DNA of 21,097 nt, from positions 1 through 21,097 of the forward strand of contig JALNWK010000049.1 of NCBI GenBank assembly GCA_023230925.1, given 5' to 3'. The stretch is from Limnochordia bacterium (GTDB lineage: Bacteria > Bacillota > Limnochordia > DUMW01). This document shows, piece by piece, positions 1 through 8,776 of this stretch (the first letter of the stretch is position 1; the number at the start of each line of letters is the position of its first letter). The notes under the pieces are model-generated. The model did no database searches, was not told where the DNA came from, and saw only the letters and a list, made by a program, of their open reading frames with translations. The translations under genes and the position numbers were made by a program.

Positions 1-87
1 ACATGTACAGTAATCTGTTACCGACACAATCAGAGTTGATGTGAACAGAACTACCAGCAGCAACCAACGAAATAGGCCTTTTTTCAA
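1..87 (-). CDS. N-terminal part of an exported protein, cut by the window edge
   Basis: A reading frame opens with TTG at 87 and stays open to the window edge, giving 29 codons. It begins MKKGLFRWLLLVVLF and continues with more hydrophobic residues: a short positive n-region and a hydrophobic core, as in a Sec signal peptide or N-terminal membrane anchor. The start is supported by a purine-rich stretch with GGAGG about nine bases upstream and AGAGGA closer in. It lies about 110 bases downstream of the secretin stop on the same strand, so it is probably the next operon gene, perhaps a substrate or accessory of the secretion machine. No lipobox is evident in the visible part. The mature protein is outside the window, so its function is unknown. 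Confidence 0.6.
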   Translation of the reverse strand, partial: MKKGLFRWLLLVVLFTSTLIVSVTDYCTC

Positions 88-124
88 ATTCCTCTACCTC
101 CCTGTTTATGGCTTGTTATTCAGA

Positions 125-199
125 TCAAAGTTGCTTTGGGTTTCTTTGTGCTTGTTGCTGTGCTTTTTCACCTGATCTTTCACCTTCTTGTCCTTTCAT
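125..199 (-). CDS. Possible 24-residue ORF overlapping the secretin stop codon
   Basis: An ATG at 199 overlaps the secretin TGA as ATGA and opens 24 codons ending at TGA (125-127). The peptide is hydrophilic and rich in Lys, Gln and Glu, with no hydrophobic segment and no recognisable family. The ATGA overlap is the arrangement seen between other genes of this operon, so translational coupling is possible, but there is no clear ribosome binding site and an ORF this short arises easily by chance. The alternative is simply the intergenic spacer before the next gene. Confidence 0.15.
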   Translation of the reverse strand: MKGQEGERSGEKAQQQAQRNPKQL

Positions 200-3100
200 G
201 GTGCTGACTGCATCTCGAAGTCCACCAAATGAGACGTGATCGCAATCACAAACTCCGTTTCGATCTCCCCTACCGTCTCGCTGCGGAAAAGCCTTCCTAT
301 AATCGGGAGCTGGCCTAAAACAGGCACTGCAGAAACCTCATGCTGCTTACTTTGCTGAATCAGCCCCCCGATCACAATAGTCTCACCGTCTTTAACTCTT
401 ACCGTTGTGCTCACAGAACGATCGTTAGTAGATGGCAGTCCAGAACTGGAACTAGTCCCCGCCGAATCACTAATCTCGGGATTCAATTCGATTGTTATTT
501 CTCCAGAGGCAGACACCCACGGCCTTAATCGCAGCCGAATTCCGGTCTCGATCGAACGAAAAACAGGAACCGTATTGATTACTTCTCCATCCTGATCTGT
601 ACTAGTTTCTGGAGACCAATAACGGGTAGTTGTTAAGACATTAAAACTGGCTTCCTTACCATTGAGAGTAGTAAGCGTTGGATTAGCAAGAAGCTTGGCC
701 TTACCCTCTTGGATTAGCGTACTTAGCAGCAAGGTAATCCTGGAACTTGCAGACCAAGCTGAACCTAATGACAATGTTAAGGGGGACTTTGCCAATAGGT
801 CAAACTGAAGGATGCCATCTTCGCTTTGTCCGGTAAAACCAAGTTGCGTATTGGTTCTATCATTAATCTCCACAATCATCACATCAAAGACGATCTGTGG
901 ATTCCTAATATCAATCTGCTTCAGGTAGTTGCATACACTACTGATATAATCCTCGGTACCGGTTACGACTAGGGAATTCTGTTCAGCGATGACTAGGATC
1001 CGCGAACTATCAATGCTATGATTCAGATACCGTTTGGCATCGTCCGCGTTAATATGCCATAGCGGTATTACCTCGGTACGAACAGCTGCAGCAGGTGTAT
1101 CGATTAGCTTGATCAACCCTTCAATTCGCTTGTTGACCTCCGGTGAACCTGTTAGCAGAACAGATTTTTGTGAGTCTATGTAGTGGAAAAGATCACTAGT
1201 AAAACGTTGGGCAATTGCGTTGGTCACTTCCTGCGGATCAGCAAACCGGATGGGTACAATCGTCATCTGGGTATCCGGAGGTTGATCCACGGTGAGAACA
1301 AACTCCTGAATAGACTCGATTACCTCAGGATTACCAAATACCACAACAGCGGACTGGCCTGGCATAACCTTGATATTTTGGCTAGGTATTGAAGGTGGCA
1401 CAAGGGAAATGAGGTTACTGGGCAAAATATGCTTTAGAGAGATCACCTTCGACTGGGTAAACCCCGGGGAATCAGACCGAGGAATCACCCCTTCGCCGAT
1501 AAAATAAATCCCGTCCGCCTCCAACAAGGAGAAGGTAGTACCTTTTAGCAGATATCCCAAGCCTTCTTGAAAGGTTACGCCACTTAGCCGCAGATTACTT
1601 ACGTTGCCGCGCACGGCAGGATAAATCACCACCGATTGGCCTGCTTTGCTTGCCATCTCCCGAATGAGGGGTACTAAGTCACCGCCGGGAATATCTAGAT
1701 AGAACTGGTCTTTCTCCCAGTGAACTAATGGTCCAGAGGTCTTGCCGCGCACTAGAAACCTATCCGGTAGAGGAAATACCGTATAGCCTTGGTCATACAA
1801 GAATGAGCACACCGCCGAAAACGGTACATCACCTGCGATGTGTCCTGTTAACCGCTCATCTTGGATGCCTCTATCCGGCACTAACCGTGGGCCACCGGCA
1901 TGATATATGTCCGCTAGCAATTCACCCAAAGGCACACCCTGAAAGGCCACTTCAATACCGTCCTCATCTATTTCTAGACAATTAATCCCCTTCGACAGCA
2001 CCGGTGTTATGGGAGATGCAGGTAACTGCGGCGGTGTCATTTGTACAATATAATGATTCTGCAGGTCAAGAACAGTGCCCCCACAGGATGTAACAATAAC
2101 CCGCAGCATTTCATCTAAGGGCAGTTCGCCTAATTTAAGAGTTACTTTGGGATAGCCACCCGGCTCGATTAAAATATTAGCCCCCGTAGCTAGACTGATC
2201 TCACGAATGACTTCATTTAGGGCTACCTCCTGCGCATCCACGAATAACACATCGTCCAGATACGTTACCTTAATCGGACTGGGCTGACTGATTCGAAGAA
2301 TTCCAGACCATGAACCGGAACTCTCCTGGCCCAATTGCTCGAGTAGATATCCGTGGGGTTCCAACAAAATCTCTACCGCAAGCTGCGGGGAAAGCTGTTC
2401 CAATGCGACGCTCACTTGGTAGGGAAACACTTGGGGCATGATAAATGTAACCCCTGTCTCTTTGCCGATCGCCGTTAACACATCCTTAAGGGGTGCACCA
2501 TGCGCGGTGACATCTAGCAAGTCATCCTGGTAGGAAATCGAGAAGGACTTAGGACTAGGCCTACGCTCAATACGATAACCGTCATCAATCTCTACCAACT
2601 GCAAATCATAGGGACGAATCAAGCTCTCTAACGCTGTCTGGAATTTCAGTCCGGCTACAGCACCGGAGATCTTAATATCATTGACATTTCTATCGATCAC
2701 TAGGCCCATTAAACACTTCTCTTCAGGAAAGCGCTGCAACAATTCATCTAGGAACTGATCCAAAGAGACTTCCCGTAGATGGGTAGTAAGCATGCCATCT
2801 TCTACACGCAGCAAGCTAATCTCCGCCGGCAATTCCTTCTTTGGTAGATCTACCTTCGGTAGGACTCGCACAATCCCGGAAACTTCCTCACTTACCAAAT
2901 CGGCAACTGTAAGAACCGCTTGAAGAACTTCTTCTTGCTCGACTTCATATAACACAATGTTGACATCACCCTCGACTTCAGGAGCAAGAACCAGACTACA
3001 ACCTAATTGCAGAGCAACTTCAGTAAGTACCTGCCGGACCGATACATCTACCGCCTTCACACTGACTAGTCCAGAGGCAAGCCGTCTCATCTGTAAAGGG

Positions 3101-6100
3101 AGGTCCTGATCCCAACTCAGAGCATCTTCATCGCTTGTCTCTGTCAGGTGGTCAACCGAGTCTGCTTTAGCGGTAATCTGCAATATACCCATAGACTCGT
3201 CCATCTGTAGGCCAGCAACTTGCACAACTGTTAACAGGGCTTCATTAACATCCATGTCATGGACAACTAGATCAACTTCGCCTTGTACCGTAACGGACAC
3301 GGCGATATTGCGGCCAGACTGCAACGCTAGCTCACTGATCACTTTGCGCACACTTGCGTTCTCAGCTCTAATGCTAATCAGTCCCGATGAATTAACACTT
3401 ATATCCATGGAGTCCTCGTTGGCGGGAGTATGCGGAGTAAACACATAGCTACTTCCCGATTGCTCCAGATCAAATCCCGCAAGTCGGGCAACTGCTTGGA
3501 AAGCATCTCTTATCGGTACCTCATACATACATAGGGTAACCGGAAATTCGGTACCACCCTTGATATAGACGGAGACTCCGGCCGCTTGGGCCATCTGCCG
3601 TACCAATGTAGACAGTGATTGATCTAATGCATCCACTGTAAAATGTTCTTCAGTAAAACTGACCCTAGATACGGACTCGTTCATCTTTGGGGACGCAGCT
3701 GGTCTTACCCAAACAATCTGATCTTCTTCCTGTAATATGAGATCATGGGTTTGTACCAGCTGTTTAAAGGCAGTAGATGCACCTACTCCGTTTAGAATGA
3801 CTCTCGCTTTAGCCGATATCTCCGTATCAATAGCAAAACTAAGATCAGCGGCTTCACCGATCACTTGGAGCACATCAGCAAGGGAAGCGTCATAGGCACG
3901 AAGCCAGACTAGTCCTTCCTCGACCTGGAGGAATTCGATTCCCAACGGTAAGGCGCTTGGTTCTTTCCTTTGTGGGGTGATCCGCAAAACCCCATCTTCC
4001 TCAACGATGTCTAAGTTGGCTGTGTCTAGTATGGCCTGAAACGCTTCTTCCCAAGTAACATGATCTAGGACCAAAGACGCTGTTCCCTCTACCTTAGAAG
4101 ATAGCACTATGTTTTGCCCATACTCAAGGGCTAATTTGCTTAGCACTTGGCGAACCGATACGTCTTCTGCATGAACACTGACCAGACCAGATGCATCAGT
4201 ACTTAGTTCCAAAGAAGCATCATGCAGCCCTGGCGCCGTAAGGACGTACCCGATATCCCTTTGCTGGAGGGTGAAACCCGTCAACCTAGATAGGAGTACA
4301 AAGGCTTCCTCAACCGTTACGTTGTGCACGTATGTAGTGATGAGAGTATCGCTTCCGCCCTCGATATATACGAAGATACCTGCGCTACGTCCGATTTTAT
4401 GCACCAGTTCTGACAGTGGCATCTGCACCACATCCACCGTAAGTAACCCGTCGATCAGCGTGACTTCGGGATCATCAGTCTGTAGCTTTGAAGGAGCCTT
4501 TACGCGTAGCATCGATCCGTCTCTTTCGACGACTAAACCATGGCCAGTTGCGATCTGTTCGAAGGCCGCAGTTGCCGGTACCCCATGGAGCATGGCGCGG
4601 GTACTAACCGTGATACCAGGCTCAACTATAAAATCAATTTCAGCGGTTTCGCCAAGAACCTGTAGCAGTTCGACAACGGGAACATCGACGGCATTGAGCC
4701 AAACAATGCCATCGTCTACCTCAAATGACTCAATTCCTGTGGGCAAAGATATTTCTTTGCGCGGGGTAACCCGTAGCATACCATCTATCTCTATAGCATC
4801 CAGGTCGACCAAACTCAGTACGTTTTCAAGAGCAGCATCCCAGGTTACACTATTTAGAACAAGGCTCACCTCTTCTTGGACATCAGAAGATATAATCAAA
4901 TTTCGGCTACACTTGATCGCTAGTTCACTTAGAACTCGTCGTACAGAGACATCCTCTGCGCTAAGCGTAAGTAACCCTGCTGAGTCAATTTCGACGCAAG
5001 ACTGACTGACGTCGGGGTTTGGCCCAGACGGTATATCTTTCGACAATGGTTCCTTGGGAATGATCTGCAGATGTTGGGCCGCTTCCACTATTTGCAGACC
5101 TGCAGCATCTACTATTGTCTGTAGGGCATCATTAACTTGTACATTACGTAACATCATGCTTATGCTACTATCTACCTGGGAAGATATAACTAGATTAAGG
5201 TCTGACTGATAGGCGAGCTCACTAAGTACCTGCTTTACTGATACGTCATCGGCATAAAGGTTAACTGATCCAAATTCATTGATCACCAAATGTAGGGGAC
5301 TATTCTGAGCCAGGCCTGGATCAGTAAGCACATAGCTATTGTTGGTCCTTTGTAGCTTAAAGCCAGTTAGGTCCGCTATAACCTCAAAGGCTTCCCAAGC
5401 CGGTACGTCCTTAACATATAAGGTGACCACAGCATCAGTTCCACCCTCGACATAGACCGTAACGCCAAGCTCACGGGCAATTGCGCCCACCAGCTCCGTC
5501 AACGAGACGTTTCTAACATCTACCGTCAGCAGGTCATCTTGGAAGTAAACTCCTTCTATGGCACTTGTTCCGGAAGACTTGGTGTTCGGCCTAATATGTA
5601 ACACAGTGTCCTTTTCTGTTACAGTCAGCTCATATGCCGAAACAAGTTGCTCAATCGCGGATGCGATCTCCACTCCGTGGAAAACTACTCTCGCCTTTGC
5701 TGATATCTGTGAGTCAACCACCAGATTTGCTTCCGCTGCTTCCCCTAGTATCTGCAACAGATCTGCCACTGGCGTTTCGAAAGCCCGCATCCAAACAGCT
5801 CCATCCGCGATAGATACCCACAGGGAGCTTTCTCCCAAAACTGGGGCCTCTACCCTAGGCTCAGTGACTTCATCTGAACTAGAATAATCCGTCTCAACCA
5901 GGTAAACTCCATTTTCTTGGCGCCACATAAGCTGATGTCCCCGCATCAGATAATCCAAAGATTCCTCAAAACCATGGCCGTTTAGACGCACATAGATGGT
6001 CTCATCTTCGTCTAAATGTGGGACCAAGCTTACTCCACACACATCAGCCATGGCGAGCAGGACCTCCCTTAGGGGGACTCCCCAAACAGAGATATCCAAT

Positions 6101-6459
6101 AATCCTGCATCACATTCAATCCGTAATCGGTGATCATCCAAGCCCCGCCTGACTCGGTAGATATCTCCTCTTTTTTCCATGAACCACCCATAGGAGGATA
6201 GCAAGTAATCCAGTCCTTCCTCAAAGGGAACCTCGGAAAGATGAACAGTAACAAGCCCGGTTATCTCTGGGTCTGCGATGATGTTCTTACCCGTCTGGAG
6301 GGATACTGCCCGTAGTACCTCTCGAATATCTGTCTCTCTAAAATCTAGGTTTATAAAAGTACTACCAGCTATGATGCCGCCTGTACAAATAGCAATCGTA
6401 AGCAAACACATGGTTAACTGGTACCAGCTTTTGGGGTGGATTCTTCTTTTGGGCTTCAT
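196..6459 (-). CDS. gspD: Giant secretin (GspD/PilQ family) with about 18 STN/N0-like modules
   Basis: This is the outer-membrane channel of the secretion system. The 2,087 residues start with a basic n-region and hydrophobic stretch (about 13-31), consistent with a signal peptide. Residues 33-1657 are a chain of about 18 modules of roughly 80 residues resembling the secretin/TonB short N-terminal (STN, N0) fold, each with a pattern like VSVRQVLSELA followed by beta strands and a second helix. Three secretin N modules follow (about 1672-1728, 1733-1787, 1795-1851), then the beta-barrel secretin domain (about 1853-2080) with ANPTLTTLNGKEASF, VKDGETIVIGGLI and VPVLGQLPIIGRLF. Usual GspD or PilQ proteins have one N0 module and 600-750 residues, so this one is about three times longer. 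GGAGG lies seven bases before the ATG. It is last of the visible machinery genes, 30 bases after the GspM/GspC-like gene. The family assignment is firm; the role of the extra modules is unknown. Confidence 0.95.
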   Translation of the reverse strand: MKPKRRIHPKSWYQLTMCLLTIAICTGGIIAGSTFINLDFRETDIREVLRAVSLQTGKNIIADPEITGLVTVHLSEVPFEEGLDYLLSSYGWFMEKRGDIYRVRRGLDDHRLRIECDAGLLDISVWGVPLREVLLAMADVCGVSLVPHLDEDETIYVRLNGHGFEESLDYLMRGHQLMWRQENGVYLVETDYSSSDEVTEPRVEAPVLGESSLWVSIADGAVWMRAFETPVADLLQILGEAAEANLVVDSQISAKARVVFHGVEIASAIEQLVSAYELTVTEKDTVLHIRPNTKSSGTSAIEGVYFQDDLLTVDVRNVSLTELVGAIARELGVTVYVEGGTDAVVTLYVKDVPAWEAFEVIADLTGFKLQRTNNSYVLTDPGLAQNSPLHLVINEFGSVNLYADDVSVKQVLSELAYQSDLNLVISSQVDSSISMMLRNVQVNDALQTIVDAAGLQIVEAAQHLQIIPKEPLSKDIPSGPNPDVSQSCVEIDSAGLLTLSAEDVSVRRVLSELAIKCSRNLIISSDVQEEVSLVLNSVTWDAALENVLSLVDLDAIEIDGMLRVTPRKEISLPTGIESFEVDDGIVWLNAVDVPVVELLQVLGETAEIDFIVEPGITVSTRAMLHGVPATAAFEQIATGHGLVVERDGSMLRVKAPSKLQTDDPEVTLIDGLLTVDVVQMPLSELVHKIGRSAGIFVYIEGGSDTLITTYVHNVTVEEAFVLLSRLTGFTLQQRDIGYVLTAPGLHDASLELSTDASGLVSVHAEDVSVRQVLSKLALEYGQNIVLSSKVEGTASLVLDHVTWEEAFQAILDTANLDIVEEDGVLRITPQRKEPSALPLGIEFLQVEEGLVWLRAYDASLADVLQVIGEAADLSFAIDTEISAKARVILNGVGASTAFKQLVQTHDLILQEEDQIVWVRPAASPKMNESVSRVSFTEEHFTVDALDQSLSTLVRQMAQAAGVSVYIKGGTEFPVTLCMYEVPIRDAFQAVARLAGFDLEQSGSSYVFTPHTPANEDSMDISVNSSGLISIRAENASVRKVISELALQSGRNIAVSVTVQGEVDLVVHDMDVNEALLTVVQVAGLQMDESMGILQITAKADSVDHLTETSDEDALSWDQDLPLQMRRLASGLVSVKAVDVSVRQVLTEVALQLGCSLVLAPEVEGDVNIVLYEVEQEEVLQAVLTVADLVSEEVSGIVRVLPKVDLPKKELPAEISLLRVEDGMLTTHLREVSLDQFLDELLQRFPEEKCLMGLVIDRNVNDIKISGAVAGLKFQTALESLIRPYDLQLVEIDDGYRIERRPSPKSFSISYQDDLLDVTAHGAPLKDVLTAIGKETGVTFIMPQVFPYQVSVALEQLSPQLAVEILLEPHGYLLEQLGQESSGSWSGILRISQPSPIKVTYLDDVLFVDAQEVALNEVIREISLATGANILIEPGGYPKVTLKLGELPLDEMLRVIVTSCGGTVLDLQNHYIVQMTPPQLPASPITPVLSKGINCLEIDEDGIEVAFQGVPLGELLADIYHAGGPRLVPDRGIQDERLTGHIAGDVPFSAVCSFLYDQGYTVFPLPDRFLVRGKTSGPLVHWEKDQFYLDIPGGDLVPLIREMASKAGQSVVIYPAVRGNVSNLRLSGVTFQEGLGYLLKGTTFSLLEADGIYFIGEGVIPRSDSPGFTQSKVISLKHILPSNLISLVPPSIPSQNIKVMPGQSAVVVFGNPEVIESIQEFVLTVDQPPDTQMTIVPIRFADPQEVTNAIAQRFTSDLFHYIDSQKSVLLTGSPEVNKRIEGLIKLIDTPAAAVRTEVIPLWHINADDAKRYLNHSIDSSRILVIAEQNSLVVTGTEDYISSVCNYLKQIDIRNPQIVFDVMIVEINDRTNTQLGFTGQSEDGILQFDLLAKSPLTLSLGSAWSASSRITLLLSTLIQEGKAKLLANPTLTTLNGKEASFNVLTTTRYWSPETSTDQDGEVINTVPVFRSIETGIRLRLRPWVSASGEITIELNPEISDSAGTSSSSGLPSTNDRSVSTTVRVKDGETIVIGGLIQQSKQHEVSAVPVLGQLPIIGRLFRSETVGEIETEFVIAITSHLVDFEMQSAP
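2854..5823 (-). repeat. Higher-order A-B-C(-C) protein repeat inside the secretin
   Basis: Residues about 213-1202 of the secretin consist of eleven STN-like modules of three recognisable types. Type A (about 213-292, 575-656, 840-920) has the pattern VWLxAxDxxxxxLLQxxGEAA. Type B (about 301-382, 664-744, 932-1012) contains LLTVDV, then YVEGG or YIKGG, and ends near YVLT. Type C (about 388-470, 488-567, 750-832, 1018-1098, 1122-1202) has DVSVRQVLSELA. The order is A-B-C-C-A-B-C-A-B-C-C. Like-type modules resemble each other more than their neighbours, which suggests block duplication of a multi-module unit after the single module had already duplicated. The copies are clearly diverged, so this is not a recent tandem array or an obvious assembly artefact. 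Confidence 0.8.
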
Positions 6460-6489
6460 CTTTGTACCTCCAAAGGAATTGAGGTCTTT

Positions 6490-7368
6490 CTACCGGGTAA
6501 TCTCCAGTCTTGCAACCGCGGTGCTTTTTTCCAAAACAACGTGCCCAGTCCCGATTGTCACAACTTGCTCATCCTCAAGGAAATCTCCGACTTGAACAAC
6601 CTCCTGGCGACCAGAGCCTTTATGGCGCAAAACAGCGGTGGCACCTTGAACGCCATAAACCATACCGGCAATTTGCCAGGAGGATTCGTATTCTTGACAC
6701 CCGTCCTCGGTGGATGTAGGCAAGATGGCAACATGTGATTCCAAAGGCGCTGAGCCAAACATCGCAAATCTAGCCCTTTCTCCACGTGAATGAGTATCTA
6801 TCTGATAGTCATTCACGTCCATGTGTGCATCTCCCGAAATAAGCAGCAGACTTCTTAAGACAACTTCCATGTGGACTTGCCCATGATTGTCTAGGCGTAA
6901 CCGGTCAATAACGTGAACAGGCCGTATCAGCGTAATTGTGCTTAGAAAATCAAAGAGCTCATCTATCTCACCCGTAGCCTTGATCTCCACAGCAATATTA
7001 ACCAGATCCCCATTGCGCTCATCTAGTAGTAGGCTCGCAGATAGAACCTGAGTTCCCGTCGTAAGCGCTATGCTTTGAATGTTCTTAAGAAGCGCGGTAC
7101 CTCCAGTCATGGTAGATGAAACCCTATAGACCACGTTCTGGAACTTGGACCACTCCAAGTTCAATACTTGATCCCTTTCATCAAAGCTACCAATTAAGTT
7201 ACTCAATCCGCTAGAACGAGTCACTAGGATATGCTCGGTCTGCTTCATCTGTTCAGTTAGTGCGTCTATTTGCCGGTAAAGTGGCATCCAGACCGTCTTG
7301 GCCAGAATAATGCATACTAAGAATAATAGGAGCATCTTTTTTTGATCCCGCCCCTGGAGTATCTTCAT
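6490..7368 (-). CDS. Inner-membrane assembly protein: GspM/PilO-like domain fused to GspC/PilP-like domain
   Basis: The 292-residue protein has a short basic N-terminus, one membrane segment (about 11-28), a short coiled-coil-like stretch (about 33-45), a ferredoxin-like PilO/GspM-type region (about 95-175), a linker (about 176-225) and a C-terminal beta-rich domain (about 230-292). That last domain contains IAGMVYGVQGATAVLRH and VVQVGDFLEDEQV, a pattern typical of the PilP and GspC homology region. In known systems GspM/PilO belongs to the inner-membrane platform and GspC/PilP contacts the secretin N0 domain, so one protein may span both roles here. Its ATG follows the upstream stop by one base, with GAGGG about nine bases before it. 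The PilO-like call rests on position, topology and length; the PilP/GspC-like call rests on motif pattern. Confidence 0.7.
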   Translation of the reverse strand: MKILQGRDQKKMLLLFLVCIILAKTVWMPLYRQIDALTEQMKQTEHILVTRSSGLSNLIGSFDERDQVLNLEWSKFQNVVYRVSSTMTGGTALLKNIQSIALTTGTQVLSASLLLDERNGDLVNIAVEIKATGEIDELFDFLSTITLIRPVHVIDRLRLDNHGQVHMEVVLRSLLLISGDAHMDVNDYQIDTHSRGERARFAMFGSAPLESHVAILPTSTEDGCQEYESSWQIAGMVYGVQGATAVLRHKGSGRQEVVQVGDFLEDEQVVTIGTGHVVLEKSTAVARLEITR

Positions 7369-7369
7369 C

Positions 7370-8776
7370 TTAGAGATCCCTCAAATCTGGCGTGACCTGT
7401 AGGCTGATTCCAACCCTCTCAATATATCCATCCACTCTCTCTTGCGCGGTGATTGATGTGCGTAGTGTTACGTTTTCAAACCGTTTGGCACTTTGCAGAG
7501 CGGAAATAGACTCTATGGCCGACTCTGCAGCAATAGTCAGTTCGATCGCATCTCCTTCGATGAAGAGCTGTTCCACCTTCGAATCGCTGGGTAGTATACC
7601 ATCGAGATAGCTCAAAACCTCAAGGATAGCTTCACGGTCCAAAACGGTCCATCCATACTCTAATGTATCCTCAAGTTCATCTAGCCTAAGACGTTCGTCC
7701 AACACTTCGTCATAGCTTGCATCTAAGACATTTAGTTCTTGAAGAAGCACGGCGTACCTTCTTCCCATCCACTCACTAAGCCCGGCTAGCCCAACCGTAA
7801 GCACGATTAATAGCCCAGTAGCTAATAGCAAAAGCCTATCTGCCCAGTGTTTTTGTTCCTTGTTCAATCCGACAACCAGCATCGGACACGACCTGGAACG
7901 CTTATATGCACCTTGCAGAGCAAATCTAGGCCATCGAATTTCTCCCTTGCCAAGAATGATCTCGGGCACCTTCTTCTCCTCAATCGTTAAGTCTACTCCT
8001 AAGGAAGTCATGGCATCGCGCCAACTAGTACATCCTTTCAGAAACTCCGGCGCTAAGTATCCACTACTAGTCAAGGTTACTTTCAATGCCGCTTCCACGT
8101 AAAGACTATCCGGAAGTTCCTGCCATAATTCCACGTTCTCCGGGATTAGGTGGCGTAAGGACATCAAAACTAGAGTCTTACATAGTTCCGCCGGGTTGGA
8201 ACCACCACTTACATATGTGGTTTCCAGCGCACCACCAACTACCCAACTCACTTCCCAAGACCCGTCGGGATATCCCGCCAACATAATCTCAGTACCCCTA
8301 GATAAGTTGCTACGTGTTGTCTCAAAGGAGGAAACCCGCATCTCCATCAATTCTAAACCACATTTTTCTAACCACTTTAGGTACTCTTCGACGCATGCTT
8401 GTCTAATAGCAGCTGTATAAACGCGTAGCTCATGCGAATCGGCTACTCTAGCCAACGCTTGGGCCACATAAGCAGGCTCTTGGATTCCCTCTAGGAGCGA
8501 TTCTCTAATCAGGCTGATCCCTAACCGCATTTCCCTTCTGCTGACAAAAGATTGACGATTAATGTCCAGTACCCACTGATCCCGGGGAGTGATAAGAACA
8601 CAACTAACCGCATCAATCCTTGCCTCCGCTAAGCGTTCCCGTACCTCCTGTGCGCTAGGCAGGGAAAGAGCATCATCGCATCTGATGATGGTTGAGCGCT
8701 GGGGTGGTTGGAAAGCCACAATCCACGAGCCCTGAACTTGCATGTACAGAATACGCCGGCGTCTAATCGCGATCAC
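7370..8776 (-). CDS. gspL: GspL-like platform protein (PilM-PilN arrangement)
   Basis: From the GTG at 8776 the product has 468 residues: a cytoplasmic actin-like PilM/GspL-type region (about 1-310), one membrane segment (about 313-333), a short helical stretch rich in Leu, Asp and Glu (about 336-372), and a periplasmic ferredoxin-like PilN/GspL-type domain (about 380-460). GspL links the ATPase GspE to the inner-membrane assembly. The frame is open to an ATG at 8875, but that would overlap the upstream gene by 113 bases; GTG at 8776 overlaps by 14 and has GGA ten bases upstream. ATG at 8743 is a further alternative without a ribosome binding site. The classic PilM nucleotide-binding start motif (DIGSSSIK-like) is absent, which fits GspL better than an ATP-binding PilM. 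Confidence 0.75.
   Translation of the reverse strand: MIAIRRRRILYMQVQGSWIVAFQPPQRSTIIRCDDALSLPSAQEVRERLAEARIDAVSCVLITPRDQWVLDINRQSFVSRREMRLGISLIRESLLEGIQEPAYVAQALARVADSHELRVYTAAIRQACVEEYLKWLEKCGLELMEMRVSSFETTRSNLSRGTEIMLAGYPDGSWEVSWVVGGALETTYVSGGSNPAELCKTLVLMSLRHLIPENVELWQELPDSLYVEAALKVTLTSSGYLAPEFLKGCTSWRDAMTSLGVDLTIEEKKVPEIILGKGEIRWPRFALQGAYKRSRSCPMLVVGLNKEQKHWADRLLLLATGLLIVLTVGLAGLSEWMGRRYAVLLQELNVLDASYDEVLDERLRLDELEDTLEYGWTVLDREAILEVLSYLDGILPSDSKVEQLFIEGDAIELTIAAESAIESISALQSAKRFENVTLRTSITAQERVDGYIERVGISLQVTPDLRDL

Noticed and set aside
4271..5005. A 244-codon open frame on the plus strand inside the secretin gene
   Set aside because: It is rich in Ser and Thr, lacks domain features and a ribosome binding site, and runs opposite the clearly coding secretin repeats; it is a shadow of their codon pattern.
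196..6459. The idea that the giant secretin is an assembly artefact of collapsed or expanded repeats
   Set aside because: The modules are diverged at both DNA and protein level and the frame stays open for 6.2 kb, which argues for a real, old repeat, although long-read confirmation would settle it.
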